Shown here: positions 7,051 to 15,744 of the stretch, one piece after another | How the letters are laid out: the number at the start of each line of letters is the position of its first letter | How positions within the stretch are numbered: the first letter of the stretch is position 1 | Source: Lachnoclostridium sp. UBA1434 | Lineage (GTDB): Bacteria; Bacillota; Clostridia; Lachnospirales; Lachnospiraceae | Assembly: GCA_002329645.1 (NCBI GenBank) | Contig: DCTS01000043.1 | Coordinates: forward strand, 2,457-23,599 | Reading direction: 5' to 3' | Length of the DNA stretch: 21,143 nt | Notes under the pieces: model-generated | What the model saw: only the letters and a program-made list of their open reading frames with translations | Database searches by the model: none | Told to the model about the DNA's origin: nothing | Program-made: the position numbers and the translations under genes

Positions 7051-8625
7051 ATGAGGTTCAGGAAAATAATATTTTCCATAGCCATACCCTTGGGCATATT
7101 CTGGCTGTCCATAGTTTTGGATATAGCCGCACCTGTGAAGGTAAGCCATGATAATGGCTCTGATAGAAATGCCATGGTTAAAACAGCGGACTCTTCCTCT
7201 AACGAGGAAGAGGCTTACTATCTTGCTGCCTTTTCGGAAGGACAAACGACAGCATACGTCGGAAATAAACTGTATATGGCTAATTCAAATAAAGATGCGG
7301 ATGACAGCAATGCTTCCGCAGGCAAGGAAACTAATATGCCTGCAGATGGAAGCGGTACAGAAGAAATATATGAAATTACTTCTGACAGCAATTCAGTTGA
7401 CAGAAATGCAGCCGATATAAATGCAGCTGACAATAATGCAGCTATCGGCGGCAATATGACAGATATGAGCAGAGGTGCAGCAATAAGCAGTGATCAGACA
7501 GGTGCAGTCAGTACTGCAGCGGACAGCAGTGGTATTGCGGAAAAAGCTACTGCAGCGGATGACGGGGGTATTACCAATTCAGGAAGTATTACAGCCTATG
7601 GCATCAATACTCTGGATGCCGACAATAATTCGGCGGAGGATGGCAGTGTTACGGATTCAGGCAGCAATGAGACGGTTTTAGATGCGGACGAACCCGGGGA
7701 AGCACCTTCAAAGTTTGCCAATATAGGCATATCAATTGCCGGCAGCTATGTAAATATTCGCAAGGAGCCAAATACTGAAAGCGATGTACTTGGCAAGCTG
7801 TATAACGGGGCTGCAGCAGAAATAATTGCAACCGAGGATTCATGGTATCTGGTTGAATCCGGCGGCGTTAAGGGATATATCAAGATGGATTACTTAAAGA
7901 CCGGAATCCCCGATGACGAGCTTATGAAAAAGTATGGCGTATTAACTGCCCGGGTTAATTGCGACGGCCTTAATGTCAGAGAAAAGCCGGATATCGAAGC
8001 AAAAAAGCTGACAGTCATATACCAGAATGAGAAGTACCCGATCATGGACCTTCTTGACGAATGGGCCAAGGTCGACATAAAAGACGATAACGTCATAGGA
8101 TATGTGAAAATTGAGTATATTGAAATAATCACTACTTTCAAGGACGCCGTATCCAGGGAAGAAGAGCAGGAGCTCCTCAGGCTTAAGGAGGAGGAACGGA
8201 TTAAAAAGGAGACTACAGTCAAATACCGCGACAGTATGAACTACACAGATGCGGACTTAAAGCTTCTGGCATGTCTTGTGCATTCCGAAGCCGGCGATCA
8301 GCGGTATGAGGGCAAGCTTGCCGTTGCAAATGTGGTTCTCAACCGCGTAAAATCAAGCAAGTTTCCTAATACCATTAAGGGAGTAATATATCAGCCCGGT
8401 CAGTTTGCCGTTGTACGCAGCGGTTCCCTCCAAAAGCAGCTGGATAAATACGAAAGCTACTCAACCGAATCCCAGCTTTTGTCCATCAAGGCAGCCAGAG
8501 CTGCACTGGAAGGCGCCAACAATATCGGAACCCGTATGTATTTTCATACCTATAGTCTTGCTGTAAAGAAGGGATATCATAAAAAGTCCACCAGCGTAAA
8601 GCTGCAGGACCATTTATTTTGGTAG
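7051..8625 (+). CDS. Exported SH3b-repeat cell-wall hydrolase (SleB/CwlJ family)
   Basis: A 524-residue secreted protein. The N-terminus has RKIIFSIAIPLGIFWLSIVL, a signal peptide or anchor. A low-complexity Asn/Asp/Ala/Ser linker spans about 80-220. Two bacterial SH3 domains follow at about 225-283 (YVNIRKEPNTESDVLGKLY) and 298-360 (GLNVREKPDIEAKKLTVIY). After a charged helix (about 363-392) comes a Hydrolase_2 domain from about 400: DLKLLACLVHSEAG with the likely catalytic E413, AVANVVLNRV and VIYQPGQFAVV. Relatives cleave the cortex or vegetative peptidoglycan as lytic transglycosylases or amidases. The SH3b domains probably bind the wall. GGAAGG precedes the ATG. It converges with pfp, leaving 7 bases between stop codons. 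The exact role (germination or growth) is unresolved. Confidence 0.87.
   Translation: MRFRKIIFSIAIPLGIFWLSIVLDIAAPVKVSHDNGSDRNAMVKTADSSSNEEEAYYLAAFSEGQTTAYVGNKLYMANSNKDADDSNASAGKETNMPADGSGTEEIYEITSDSNSVDRNAADINAADNNAAIGGNMTDMSRGAAISSDQTGAVSTAADSSGIAEKATAADDGGITNSGSITAYGINTLDADNNSAEDGSVTDSGSNETVLDADEPGEAPSKFANIGISIAGSYVNIRKEPNTESDVLGKLYNGAAAEIIATEDSWYLVESGGVKGYIKMDYLKTGIPDDELMKKYGVLTARVNCDGLNVREKPDIEAKKLTVIYQNEKYPIMDLLDEWAKVDIKDDNVIGYVKIEYIEIITTFKDAVSREEEQELLRLKEEERIKKETTVKYRDSMNYTDADLKLLACLVHSEAGDQRYEGKLAVANVVLNRVKSSKFPNTIKGVIYQPGQFAVVRSGSLQKQLDKYESYSTESQLLSIKAARAALEGANNIGTRMYFHTYSLAVKKGYHKKSTSVKLQDHLFW
7399..7443 (+). repeat. Three 15-nt tandem repeats in the hydrolase linker
   Basis: Units 7399-7413, 7414-7428 and 7429-7443 share the pattern GA(C/T)A..AATGCAGC and encode Asp-x-Asn-Ala-Ala. 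They keep frame, consistent with linker growth by slippage or unequal exchange. Confidence 0.75.
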
Positions 8626-8632
8626 AGTCTGC

Positions 8633-9853
8633 TTAAAACAGTACCAGCTGCCTGGGAATACCGTTCTCATACTTAAGATTTATCTCGCCGCGAATTAAGG
8701 GCCTTAGATATTCCATCATCTCTTGTGTCACATCATTTCCCGTCGGGGCTATATAGCTTGACGGAACCGTTTTTTCATGGTTGGCAACCTCGTTTACGGG
8801 AACGGATATATATTCAACAAGATAAGGTGCATTGCTTATTCTCTTGACTGCAGCCATTCTGCCCGTCTCATTGTTAATCGCACAGCTTAAGGCCTTCTGT
8901 CCAAGCATTACGGATTCCGATATATCAGTTTCACTGGCAATGTGTGCCGCCGCACGCTGCATAAGATTTAATTCTACGGAACGAACCTTGCATCCGATCC
9001 TGCTGCGTACAAGCTGCTCCAATGCCCTTGCCGCACCGGCTATATATTTATGTCCGAAATTATCAACCGCTCCGCTTGAAATAATATCGGATACATAAGC
9101 TCCGCTTTTATCCTTAATCCCTTCGCTTACTGCAACAAGCACCCCGGGCTTTTCTGAAAGCTTATTCTTCACATCCCTCAGGAAGCTTTCTGAATCGAAC
9201 TCCCTCTCACAAAGATATATCAAATCAGGCCCGTTACCTCCGTTTACCCTTGCAAGGGCAGAGCTTGCGGTCAGCCAGCCTGCATTTCGTCCCATAATCT
9301 CAACGATTGTGACTGCCGGGACATCATAAACACTTATATCTCTGTCCAATTCGGATATGGTGGTTGCAATATATTTTGCCGCCGAACCAAAACCCGGACA
9401 GTGATCGGTAAGATTCAAGTCGTTGTCAATTGTTTTAGGAGCTCCCATCACTCTGGTATCCAGATTGTTCATTCTGCAGTATTCGGAAAGCTTATCAACC
9501 GTATCCATGGAATCATTTCCGCCGATATAAATGAAATACTTAATATCATATTTCTTAAAGGTTTCTATAATGCTTTTATACGGCGTTTCATCCTGCCGCC
9601 AGTCCTTCATCTTGTACCTGCAGGATCCAAGGGCTGATGAAGGAGTATAGGTCAGGGTGTCCAGCTTATCATAATCCGACATCAGTGTGCTCAGATCAAT
9701 CAGATTATCTTTAATTGCTCCTTCTATACCGTATTTTGCGCCATAGACCTTATCTATCTTCCCGTATATTTTTGCTCCCTGCAGAACACCGACCAACGTA
9801 GCATTAATTGCAACAGTCGGGCCTCCGGATTGAGCGACCAGCAAATTATTCAT
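8633..9853 (-). CDS. pfp: 6-phosphofructokinase, predicted PPi-dependent
   Basis: A 406-residue phosphofructokinase that phosphorylates fructose 6-phosphate in glycolysis. The N-terminal VAQSGGPTVAINA is the phosphate-donor loop. GGNDSM (111-116) carries Asp at the position occupied by Gly in ATP enzymes, and PKTIDND (139-145) carries Lys where ATP enzymes have Gly. Both substitutions mark pyrophosphate use in characterised family members, and the reaction is then reversible. D143 of IDND is the catalytic base, and MGRNAGW (187-193) binds sugar phosphate. The ATG follows AGAGGAGG at 9861-9868. It has its own promoter about 155 bases upstream. Asn rather than Asp after GG is a variation on the usual GGDD motif. 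Donor assignment is inferred from motifs only. Confidence 0.9.
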   Translation of the reverse strand: MNNLLVAQSGGPTVAINATLVGVLQGAKIYGKIDKVYGAKYGIEGAIKDNLIDLSTLMSDYDKLDTLTYTPSSALGSCRYKMKDWRQDETPYKSIIETFKKYDIKYFIYIGGNDSMDTVDKLSEYCRMNNLDTRVMGAPKTIDNDLNLTDHCPGFGSAAKYIATTISELDRDISVYDVPAVTIVEIMGRNAGWLTASSALARVNGGNGPDLIYLCEREFDSESFLRDVKNKLSEKPGVLVAVSEGIKDKSGAYVSDIISSGAVDNFGHKYIAGAARALEQLVRSRIGCKVRSVELNLMQRAAAHIASETDISESVMLGQKALSCAINNETGRMAAVKRISNAPYLVEYISVPVNEVANHEKTVPSSYIAPTGNDVTQEMMEYLRPLIRGEINLKYENGIPRQLVLF

Positions 9854-10007
9854 TTTTATTCCTCCTCTAAGCTATCTCGTATAAGTATTTTCCATGAATA
9901 AATATTCGCACAGGTTTTACCGTATAGGTAACTCCATACAAAATTATCCCGCACAAATATTTTCCTGTAAAAATACTTTTCTTCTTACTATATTACTGCA
10001 AAGCAAG

Positions 10008-10036
10008 ATTTTATCATGTATGTATAATCCCGTCAA
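10008..10036 (-). promoter_or_regulatory. Promoter of pfp
   Basis: The reverse strand shows TTGACG (10031-10036), a 17-base spacer and TAAAAT (10008-10013). The leader to the pfp ATG is about 150 bases, with no recognised riboswitch. Confidence 0.75.
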
Positions 10037-10077
10037 CAATGGCAGACAATTCTCATCCTTTTTTACACAAACATTTC

Positions 10078-13000
10078 TCATTCTTTTTTTACCCTGAGGG
10101 GATATGCAGGATCAAATACGGAATCAATCTTTACCGCATAGGATGTCCTGTTCTTAATATCCTGATCCGTAATATAATGCACATCCAGCAGTCCCTCGGA
10201 CTTGTAGCCTGTTCTTAAGAAATTCATCTCGGACAGAGCCAGGCTCCAGCCGTTAAGCCAGGCATCCAGCTTTCGTCTCTGTTCCTCGGTTCCTTCAATA
10301 TGAATCAGGATGTCTATGTCGCTATTAAGCCTGGCCGTGCAGTTATTGGTGCTTCCAAACAAATATATGCCTCTTACCCCGTAAGCATCCATATCCATAC
10401 GGGCTGCTATCTGCTCCGCCATGAAATGCCTCCACTTCCAGCCCTGATCCTCTTTTCCTTCAGTATAGCCCTCCGAAACCGGAAGCTCTTCCTGCCTGCC
10501 CTCCTGAAGCCTTGCCGAATCCTCCAGATATGCTACTGCCTTCTCAAGGTCGGCATTCATAAGCACTATCATTTCCTTGCCGAAATAGTTATCCTCAATT
10601 CTTATAACCTTGATAACATTCTCAAGGTAAGCATATTGCGGAAGCATCCCGGCCAGGGCATTTTTTGAGCTGCGAAAAAAAGCCTTGTTGAACACAACAT
10701 CCCTGTCTTCAGGATATAAGGGTAGATATTTAATGTTTTCCTCAACCAGGTCCTGGAAAAAGTGTGTGCCGAATGAAAGCTCCGGCTGGTACTTGGATTC
10801 CTTTGAGGCAAGCTCTATAAGCATTGCAGTGTTATTGATGTCCGAATATGAAACCGGTACGCCCAGCTTAATATCTCCCCTGCTTCCCCATCGTCCCGGG
10901 CCCATAAGTATGAAGCTTCGCCTGGGTAATATCATGTTAAGAGCGCTCACCACGGCTGCAACATTCCTAAGGTCCTCATGCTTCTCAAGCCTGCCGTACT
11001 CCAGGGGGTCCACATATACCACTGTTCCTATCCTGGCAGCCTTGCCGTTGGATATATACCTGCTAGCTGTAAAGATGACATTTTGGTATGGGATATCGGA
11101 TGGAATTGCCGCCGGAGTATTGTCATAATTCCTGCTCTGAGACCGGCACTGAAGAAGATAAAAATTCTCACCGTCCCCTGCGAACTCTATATCAACCGGA
11201 TACCCCAGATTATCCTTAAGTATCCTCAGAATGGTTTGAAGCTGCTTTATAAACGTTGTTTTAGTGATCAGATTATCAAAGGTTATTATGATCTTCTCGG
11301 AAGAAAAGTCTGTTGCATACTTGTTCGTTTCAACAATGAAGTCATTCTTCATGGCGGAAGCTATAAGCTGGGCATTAGGAAGCTTATTGCCGTATTCCTT
11401 CATGAGGCGGTCAACCGGCAATACGGTAAATCTGTTGTTTTCCACATCAAGCACATCCATATACTGGGGAGAGTACTTCTGTATCTCCTGTATGGACTGG
11501 TTCACTCTCAAATTAGGCTGGCCCGGCGATATAAGTATGGGAAAATCATCTCCCACCCTGTCAACAGATCTTGTGCCAAGCCCCGCAACCATCCTTATAA
11601 GCCCGTCCTCCCGCTTTATTCTGGGTGACCAGCGCAGCTCGTTATTGCTGAAGGCAACACCGGCATATAATGGGAAGTAATAAGGCCCCACCCTGCAGCC
11701 TACAACCTCCTGTATAAGGATTCCCATCTGCTCGGAGCAGTCTATAAGGCTGCGTTCCTTCCGATATTGAATGGAGTCGGGGCTGAACATTGATGCATAT
11801 ACCTCAAGGATACCCTCTGCAAGCTGCTGCCTGCGTTCTGCCCTGGTGCCCGTGTTGGTGATAAACAGGCTCTTATACTTGCCTGAAAACGAAGAATCCA
11901 CCTGATCCTCAAGGAGGCTTGAGGATCTTATTATAAGAGGCTTATCCTCACAGACATCCAGTATCTGATTCAGCTCGTTCAACACATAGGTCGAAAGCCT
12001 TGCATTCTTCATCAAATGAATAATTCTCGGATAGCTGGTCCTTATCTCCAGCATATCCAGGTACTTATGCTCGTTTAACTCATCCAGTCCATTGTCCTCT
12101 ATCAGGTATCCCAGCTCGTCGGAAGAGATGTACCAGGTTTTAGGAACGGTTACATTGCTAAGTTCCGGATACTCATCCTTATGGGCTTCAATAATCTGGC
12201 TTGCCAGAAAAAGACCTGTGCCCTTGCCGCCTATCTTCCCTATGCTTCTGGGTGAACAGATAAATGTATCCAACAGCTTTTCGAAGGCTTTAATGCCTAT
12301 ATGCTTTTGAACCTGGGCTATAACCTTAGGATTATCTGTAAGGAATCTTCTGGTAAGCTCGGCTTTCAACCATCTGTCCGTAGCTTCACTGTACATTTCA
12401 TTGTCCTTGACAGCCTTCAGATACTGCGACAATGCTGACTGTATCTTTCTTATATCTGAATCCTTTTTATCAACCACCTTAATCAGCTCGTAGGTCTTTC
12501 CCTGATACACCCACAGACTGATGTATTCATATATCTTTTCATCCTCCATGGTATCGGCGGCCGATGCAAAAAGAATCTGGCTCAATCTGATTACATCAAC
12601 GGCAGGAAGGGTCTCAAGAGGATAATTGATTTCCCTCTGGGAGTCGTACTTGACCCAATCCATTTCATTGAAAATATTCTTAACCAGGTTGGGATTCGTT
12701 CCCGCCAGCAGAGAAATCATTTTTTCACACACATACAGCAGGATTTCATGATCCGTCTTCTGCAGCAAATCCAGGATCGCTTCCCATCGGCTTCTGAAAT
12801 TCACTGCGGAGGAGAATTTTTCTTTGCTTACAGCCTCGCTTATACGTCTGGAAATGGTGTTCAGCAGCCTAAGCTCCTGATCAAGAAATACTATTTCATG
12901 CTCGGGGAATGTATTCTTCGGATACATAACCTTGATATATCCCCTTGCATCACCGTTAACTATGATGGCCGAGCCAAGCTCGTCCACCTCGTCGGCTATC

Positions 13001-13209
13001 GGCTTTGAACAAAACACCTGTCCGTCAAATTCTATGGCAACGGTGCATGCATGGATATTCCGAAAACCGTTCGGTATGATATTTGATATTGTAGACAGGC
13101 TTTCCTGAAGAGAGGGAAGAGTCAGAGCTTCATCAATCAAATACAGGCATTCCAGTTCCTTTGCTCTCTCAACGAGAACTTCCTTCGGTATTTTCTTGTA
13201 TCTGTTCAT
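10078..13209 (-). CDS. GAF-like / PEP-pyruvate-binding (PPDK-N) / nucleotidyltransferase protein
   Basis: A 1043-residue cytoplasmic protein with no signal peptide. Residues about 15-130 look like a GAF sensor. About 130-310 is helical and unassigned. About 320-690 matches the ATP-grasp PEP/pyruvate-binding domain of pyruvate phosphate dikinase and PEP synthase: IGKIGGKGTGL, LIIRSSSLLEDQ, FSGKYKS, MGILIQEVVG and YPVDIEF through LLQCRSQS. About 705-870 is a conserved block with MGPGRWGSRGD, LGVPVSYSDI and FGTHFFQDL, known to me only beside such domains. About 935-1040 is a minimal nucleotidyltransferase: FGSTNNCTARLNSDIDIL with D964 and D966, and a possible third acid D1009. The swivelling phosphohistidine domain and the PEP-binding barrel are absent, so it cannot be a complete dikinase. 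AGGGAGG precedes the ATG. Function is unknown; a regulatory nucleotidyl- or phosphotransferase is one possibility. Confidence 0.85.
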   Translation of the reverse strand: MNRYKKIPKEVLVERAKELECLYLIDEALTLPSLQESLSTISNIIPNGFRNIHACTVAIEFDGQVFCSKPIADEVDELGSAIIVNGDARGYIKVMYPKNTFPEHEIVFLDQELRLLNTISRRISEAVSKEKFSSAVNFRSRWEAILDLLQKTDHEILLYVCEKMISLLAGTNPNLVKNIFNEMDWVKYDSQREINYPLETLPAVDVIRLSQILFASAADTMEDEKIYEYISLWVYQGKTYELIKVVDKKDSDIRKIQSALSQYLKAVKDNEMYSEATDRWLKAELTRRFLTDNPKVIAQVQKHIGIKAFEKLLDTFICSPRSIGKIGGKGTGLFLASQIIEAHKDEYPELSNVTVPKTWYISSDELGYLIEDNGLDELNEHKYLDMLEIRTSYPRIIHLMKNARLSTYVLNELNQILDVCEDKPLIIRSSSLLEDQVDSSFSGKYKSLFITNTGTRAERRQQLAEGILEVYASMFSPDSIQYRKERSLIDCSEQMGILIQEVVGCRVGPYYFPLYAGVAFSNNELRWSPRIKREDGLIRMVAGLGTRSVDRVGDDFPILISPGQPNLRVNQSIQEIQKYSPQYMDVLDVENNRFTVLPVDRLMKEYGNKLPNAQLIASAMKNDFIVETNKYATDFSSEKIIITFDNLITKTTFIKQLQTILRILKDNLGYPVDIEFAGDGENFYLLQCRSQSRNYDNTPAAIPSDIPYQNVIFTASRYISNGKAARIGTVVYVDPLEYGRLEKHEDLRNVAAVVSALNMILPRRSFILMGPGRWGSRGDIKLGVPVSYSDINNTAMLIELASKESKYQPELSFGTHFFQDLVEENIKYLPLYPEDRDVVFNKAFFRSSKNALAGMLPQYAYLENVIKVIRIEDNYFGKEMIVLMNADLEKAVAYLEDSARLQEGRQEELPVSEGYTEGKEDQGWKWRHFMAEQIAARMDMDAYGVRGIYLFGSTNNCTARLNSDIDILIHIEGTEEQRRKLDAWLNGWSLALSEMNFLRTGYKSEGLLDVHYITDQDIKNRTSYAVKIDSVFDPAYPLRVKKE

Positions 13210-13228
13210 TTATACCTCCCTTTTTACG

Positions 13229-13254
13229 CCGGGCTTAACGCTGATATAGCCCGG
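13229..13254 (-). other. Hairpin upstream of the 1043-residue protein gene
   Basis: CCGGGCT (13229-13235) and AGCCCGG (13248-13254) form a 7-base stem about 10 bases upstream of the AGGGAGG ribosome binding site. It would lie in the leader RNA and could affect translation. A TATATT/TTGCAT pair farther up (13287-13317, 19-base spacing) is a weak candidate promoter. Confidence 0.4.
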
Positions 13255-13337
13255 GATAGTGAACCTCTTAGGACAAAAGTTACGAGAATATACAACCTGC
13301 TAATTCATATTATGCAAGCTAATCCTTGCGGTATAAA

Positions 13338-13383
13338 ATGCACATAAGCCTTATGCATATGCTTACGCCAGGCTTATGTGCAT
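13338..13383 (-). terminator. Terminator after gdhA
   Basis: A perfect 14-base inverted repeat, ATGCACATAAGCCT (13338-13351) and AGGCTTATGTGCAT (13370-13383), begins about 30 bases after the gdhA stop. On the reverse strand it is followed by ATTTTATA, a short T-rich tract. Confidence 0.75.
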
Positions 13384-13413
13384 ATATTATCACTCAATAT
13401 ATACCCTTAACCA

Positions 13414-14700
13414 TTATACCCAGCCGCGCAGCTTAACAGCTTCGGCAACACGGTTAATTGCAATAACATAAGCCGCATCCCTCATGTAAAGCCCTTTGTC
13501 TTCTGCCAGTTTATGTACGGCCCAGTATGCGGAGGTCATCTTTTTATCAAGCTTTTCAAGTACTTCTTCCTTTGTCCAGAAATAATTCATATTGCACTGT
13601 ACCTGTTCGAAATAGCTGCAGGTAACGCCTCCGGCGTTGCAGAGGAAGTCCGGAATGAGGTATATTCCTCTTGCCTTGATAAGCTCGTCCGCATCAGGGG
13701 TTGTAGGACCGTTTGCACCCTCGCAGATTACTCTGACTTTATTGCTTATTCTTGTAAAGGCTTCCGGAGTTATCTGATTCTCCAGCGCACATGGAAGAAG
13801 TATGTCGACATCCTGGGCAATCCAGTCGCTGCCGTCCAGAACCTCGTATCCGAACTCTATTGCCTTATCTTTGTTGATTGTACCAAAGGAATCCTTAATG
13901 GATGCCATCTGCTCCACATCAATACCGCTCTGCCTGCGGAAGGTATATGCCTTCTTATCGTGATTGTCCCAGGAGGATACAGCTATTAATTTACCGCCAA
14001 GACCTACATATAAACGTGCGCAATATTCGGCAACATTTCCAAATCCCTGAAGGCTTGCTGTTGTTGAAGCGATATCTATTCCAAGCGCCTTAAGGGCTTC
14101 CCTTAAAGTGTATACCACGCCGTAACCTGTTGCTTCGGTTCTTCCGAGTGATCCTCCCATGCCTACAGGCTTTCCGGTAATTGTTCCCGGGTAATGTCCT
14201 CCATGCATGGCTTCAAACTCATCCATCATCCACAGCATATGCTGTCCGTTTGTCATCATGTCGGGAGCCGGTACGTCCAAATCAGGCCCGATATTTTTAC
14301 CAAGCTGCCTTATATATCCGCGGCATAATTTCTCCTGCTCGCCCTTTGAAAGGTTATGGGGGTCACATATAACTCCTCCCTTGCCTCCGCCTAAAGGTAT
14401 GTCCACAACTGCGCACTTCCATGTCATCCACATAGACAGAGCACGAATGGTGTCAATGGTTTCCTGGGGATGGAAGCGTATCCCTCCCTTTGCAGGCCCT
14501 CTTGCATCATTGTGCTGGATTCTGTAGCCGTTAAATACCTTAGTGCTTCCGTCATCCATTTTTACCGGAATTGTGAAATGATATTCCCGGGCAGGCTGGC
14601 GCAACAAAACCCGTGTGGCCTCATCAAGCCCTATCATATCGGCTACATGATCAAATTGCTTTTGTGCTGTAACAAACGGATTGTAGGATCCCTGTTCCAT
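13414..14700 (-). CDS. gdhA: Glutamate dehydrogenase (hexameric)
   Basis: A 428-residue enzyme interconverting glutamate with 2-oxoglutarate and ammonia. The substrate lysine is in RGPAKGGIRFHP (K71), the catalytic lysine in PLGGGKGG (K107) and the catalytic aspartate in PAPDMMT (D147). A Rossmann fold begins at LQGFGNVAEY (about 217-226), and CEGANGPTT and FLCNAGGVTCSYFEQVQ are family signatures. Length and sequence fit the roughly 420-residue catabolic type of clostridia and bacilli, usually NAD-linked, but cofactor is not decided from motifs here. GAGGAGA lies 5-6 bases before the ATG. It is monocistronic, with a promoter at 14773-14800 and a terminator at 13338-13383. Its product feeds amino-acid nitrogen metabolism. 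Confidence 0.97.
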   Translation of the reverse strand: MEQGSYNPFVTAQKQFDHVADMIGLDEATRVLLRQPAREYHFTIPVKMDDGSTKVFNGYRIQHNDARGPAKGGIRFHPQETIDTIRALSMWMTWKCAVVDIPLGGGKGGVICDPHNLSKGEQEKLCRGYIRQLGKNIGPDLDVPAPDMMTNGQHMLWMMDEFEAMHGGHYPGTITGKPVGMGGSLGRTEATGYGVVYTLREALKALGIDIASTTASLQGFGNVAEYCARLYVGLGGKLIAVSSWDNHDKKAYTFRRQSGIDVEQMASIKDSFGTINKDKAIEFGYEVLDGSDWIAQDVDILLPCALENQITPEAFTRISNKVRVICEGANGPTTPDADELIKARGIYLIPDFLCNAGGVTCSYFEQVQCNMNYFWTKEEVLEKLDKKMTSAYWAVHKLAEDKGLYMRDAAYVIAINRVAEAVKLRGWV

Positions 14701-14772
14701 AATAATCTCCTCGCTAGTTTATATTTTTATTATTTGCGCTTTTACATGGTAAAGCGTAGAAATTCTAATATC

Positions 14773-14800
14773 ATTATACTTTTCATGTGTAAAATGTCAA
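14773..14800 (-). promoter_or_regulatory. Promoter of gdhA
   Basis: The reverse strand has TTGACA (14795-14800), a 16-base spacer and TATAAT (14773-14778). Both hexamers are consensus. Confidence 0.85.
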
Positions 14801-14886
14801 TAAAATTATCCGGACATTTATAAGACAAAGCATAATTATACGGGCATTTGTAATACCCATGAACTGACCTGTACTAATGTACACTT

Positions 14887-14927
14887 AAGGTGCATACCCC
14901 ATGCTTTCGCATTGGATCATGCACCTT
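14887..14927 (-). terminator. Probable terminator of the trpXYZ operon
   Basis: AAGGTGCAT (14887-14895) and ATGCACCTT (14919-14927) form a 9-base stem enclosing a smaller ATGC/GCAT stem. It starts about 44 bases after the ATPase stop. The T-tract on the reverse strand is poor (TAAGTGTACA), so termination efficiency is uncertain. Confidence 0.5.
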
Positions 14928-14970
14928 TATTATACACATGGCACAATACCGGGTCTGTCTTATATAGCCG

Positions 14971-15744
14971 TTAATTACCGCATTCAATGCTGATTTCATT
15001 AAATTTGTCCAGGAGATCTTCAACCTTCAAGCCCTTCTTTTGCTCACCCTTTTTATCAATGACTATTTCACCCTGATGCATCATAAGCAGGCGATCCCCA
15101 TATTCCACCGCATATCTTAAGTTATGCGTGACCATGATGGTGGTCAGCTTCTTCTCCCTGACTATCATACCGGTAAGCTCCATTATCAGCTCGGCCGTCT
15201 TGGGATCAAGGGCTGCCGTATGCTCATCCAAAATCAAAAATTCAATGGGCGTCATTGTGGCCATAAGCATTGCCAGTGCCTGTCTCTGGCCTCCGGATAA
15301 AGAGCCTACCGGAACATCCAGTTTATCCTCAAGTCCCAGGTTCAAAGTCTTAAGACTTTCACGGTAATAGTCAATCCTCCTTTTATTGGTGCCCAAACGA
15401 AGGTTAAAGCTCTTCCCCTTATTATCCGCAAGGGACATATTCTCAAGAATGGTCATACCGGGACAGGTGCCCATTGCAGGGTTCTGATATACCCTTCCCA
15501 TACTCCTTAATCTCCTGTATTCAGGTATATTCGTTATATCCTTGCCGTTTATGTTTATACTTCCGCCGTCTACGGGAATACTTCCGCAGATTATGTTCAG
15601 CATTGAGGTTTTACCGGAACCGTTGCTTCCTACAACGGATACAAATTCCCCTTCATCTATATCAAGGCTGAAGTCTTTGAACAGGCACATCTCGTTGACC
15701 GTTCCGGGATTATAATATTTATTTATGCTTTGAAGCTTAAGCAT
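14971..15744 (-). CDS. trpZ: ABC transporter ATP-binding protein, TrpZ type
   Basis: A 257-residue ATPase energising the importer encoded upstream. Walker A is GSNGSGKT (K45), the Q-loop is YQNP, the signature is LSGGQ (149-153), Walker B is LILDEHTA (E174) and the switch histidine is in VTHN (H207). I chose the ATG at 15744 because GGAGGG lies about 10 bases upstream and the product then starts MLKLQSINKYY. A longer frame from 15771 starts upstream of that site. The start overlaps the permease stop by 8 bases, indicating translational coupling. The substrate is taken as tryptophan because the whole operon follows a Trp T-box; the ATPase sequence alone would not show this. Confidence 0.9.
   Translation of the reverse strand: MLKLQSINKYYNPGTVNEMCLFKDFSLDIDEGEFVSVVGSNGSGKTSMLNIICGSIPVDGGSININGKDITNIPEYRRLRSMGRVYQNPAMGTCPGMTILENMSLADNKGKSFNLRLGTNKRRIDYYRESLKTLNLGLEDKLDVPVGSLSGGQRQALAMLMATMTPIEFLILDEHTAALDPKTAELIMELTGMIVREKKLTTIMVTHNLRYAVEYGDRLLMMHQGEIVIDKKGEQKKGLKVEDLLDKFNEISIECGN

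Noticed and set aside
10685..11680. Long plus-strand ORFs of 138 to 216 residues within the 1043-residue gene
   Set aside because: They are antisense shadows of a continuous, well-supported protein and overlap each other in different frames.
10078..13209. Complete pyruvate phosphate dikinase or PEP synthase
   Set aside because: The phosphohistidine motif region and the C-terminal PEP-binding barrel are missing, and a nucleotidyltransferase occupies the C-terminus.
14887..14927. Plus-strand terminator
   Set aside because: The T-rich side is slightly better on the plus strand, but no plus-strand gene ends upstream, so it was assigned to the minus-strand operon with reduced confidence.
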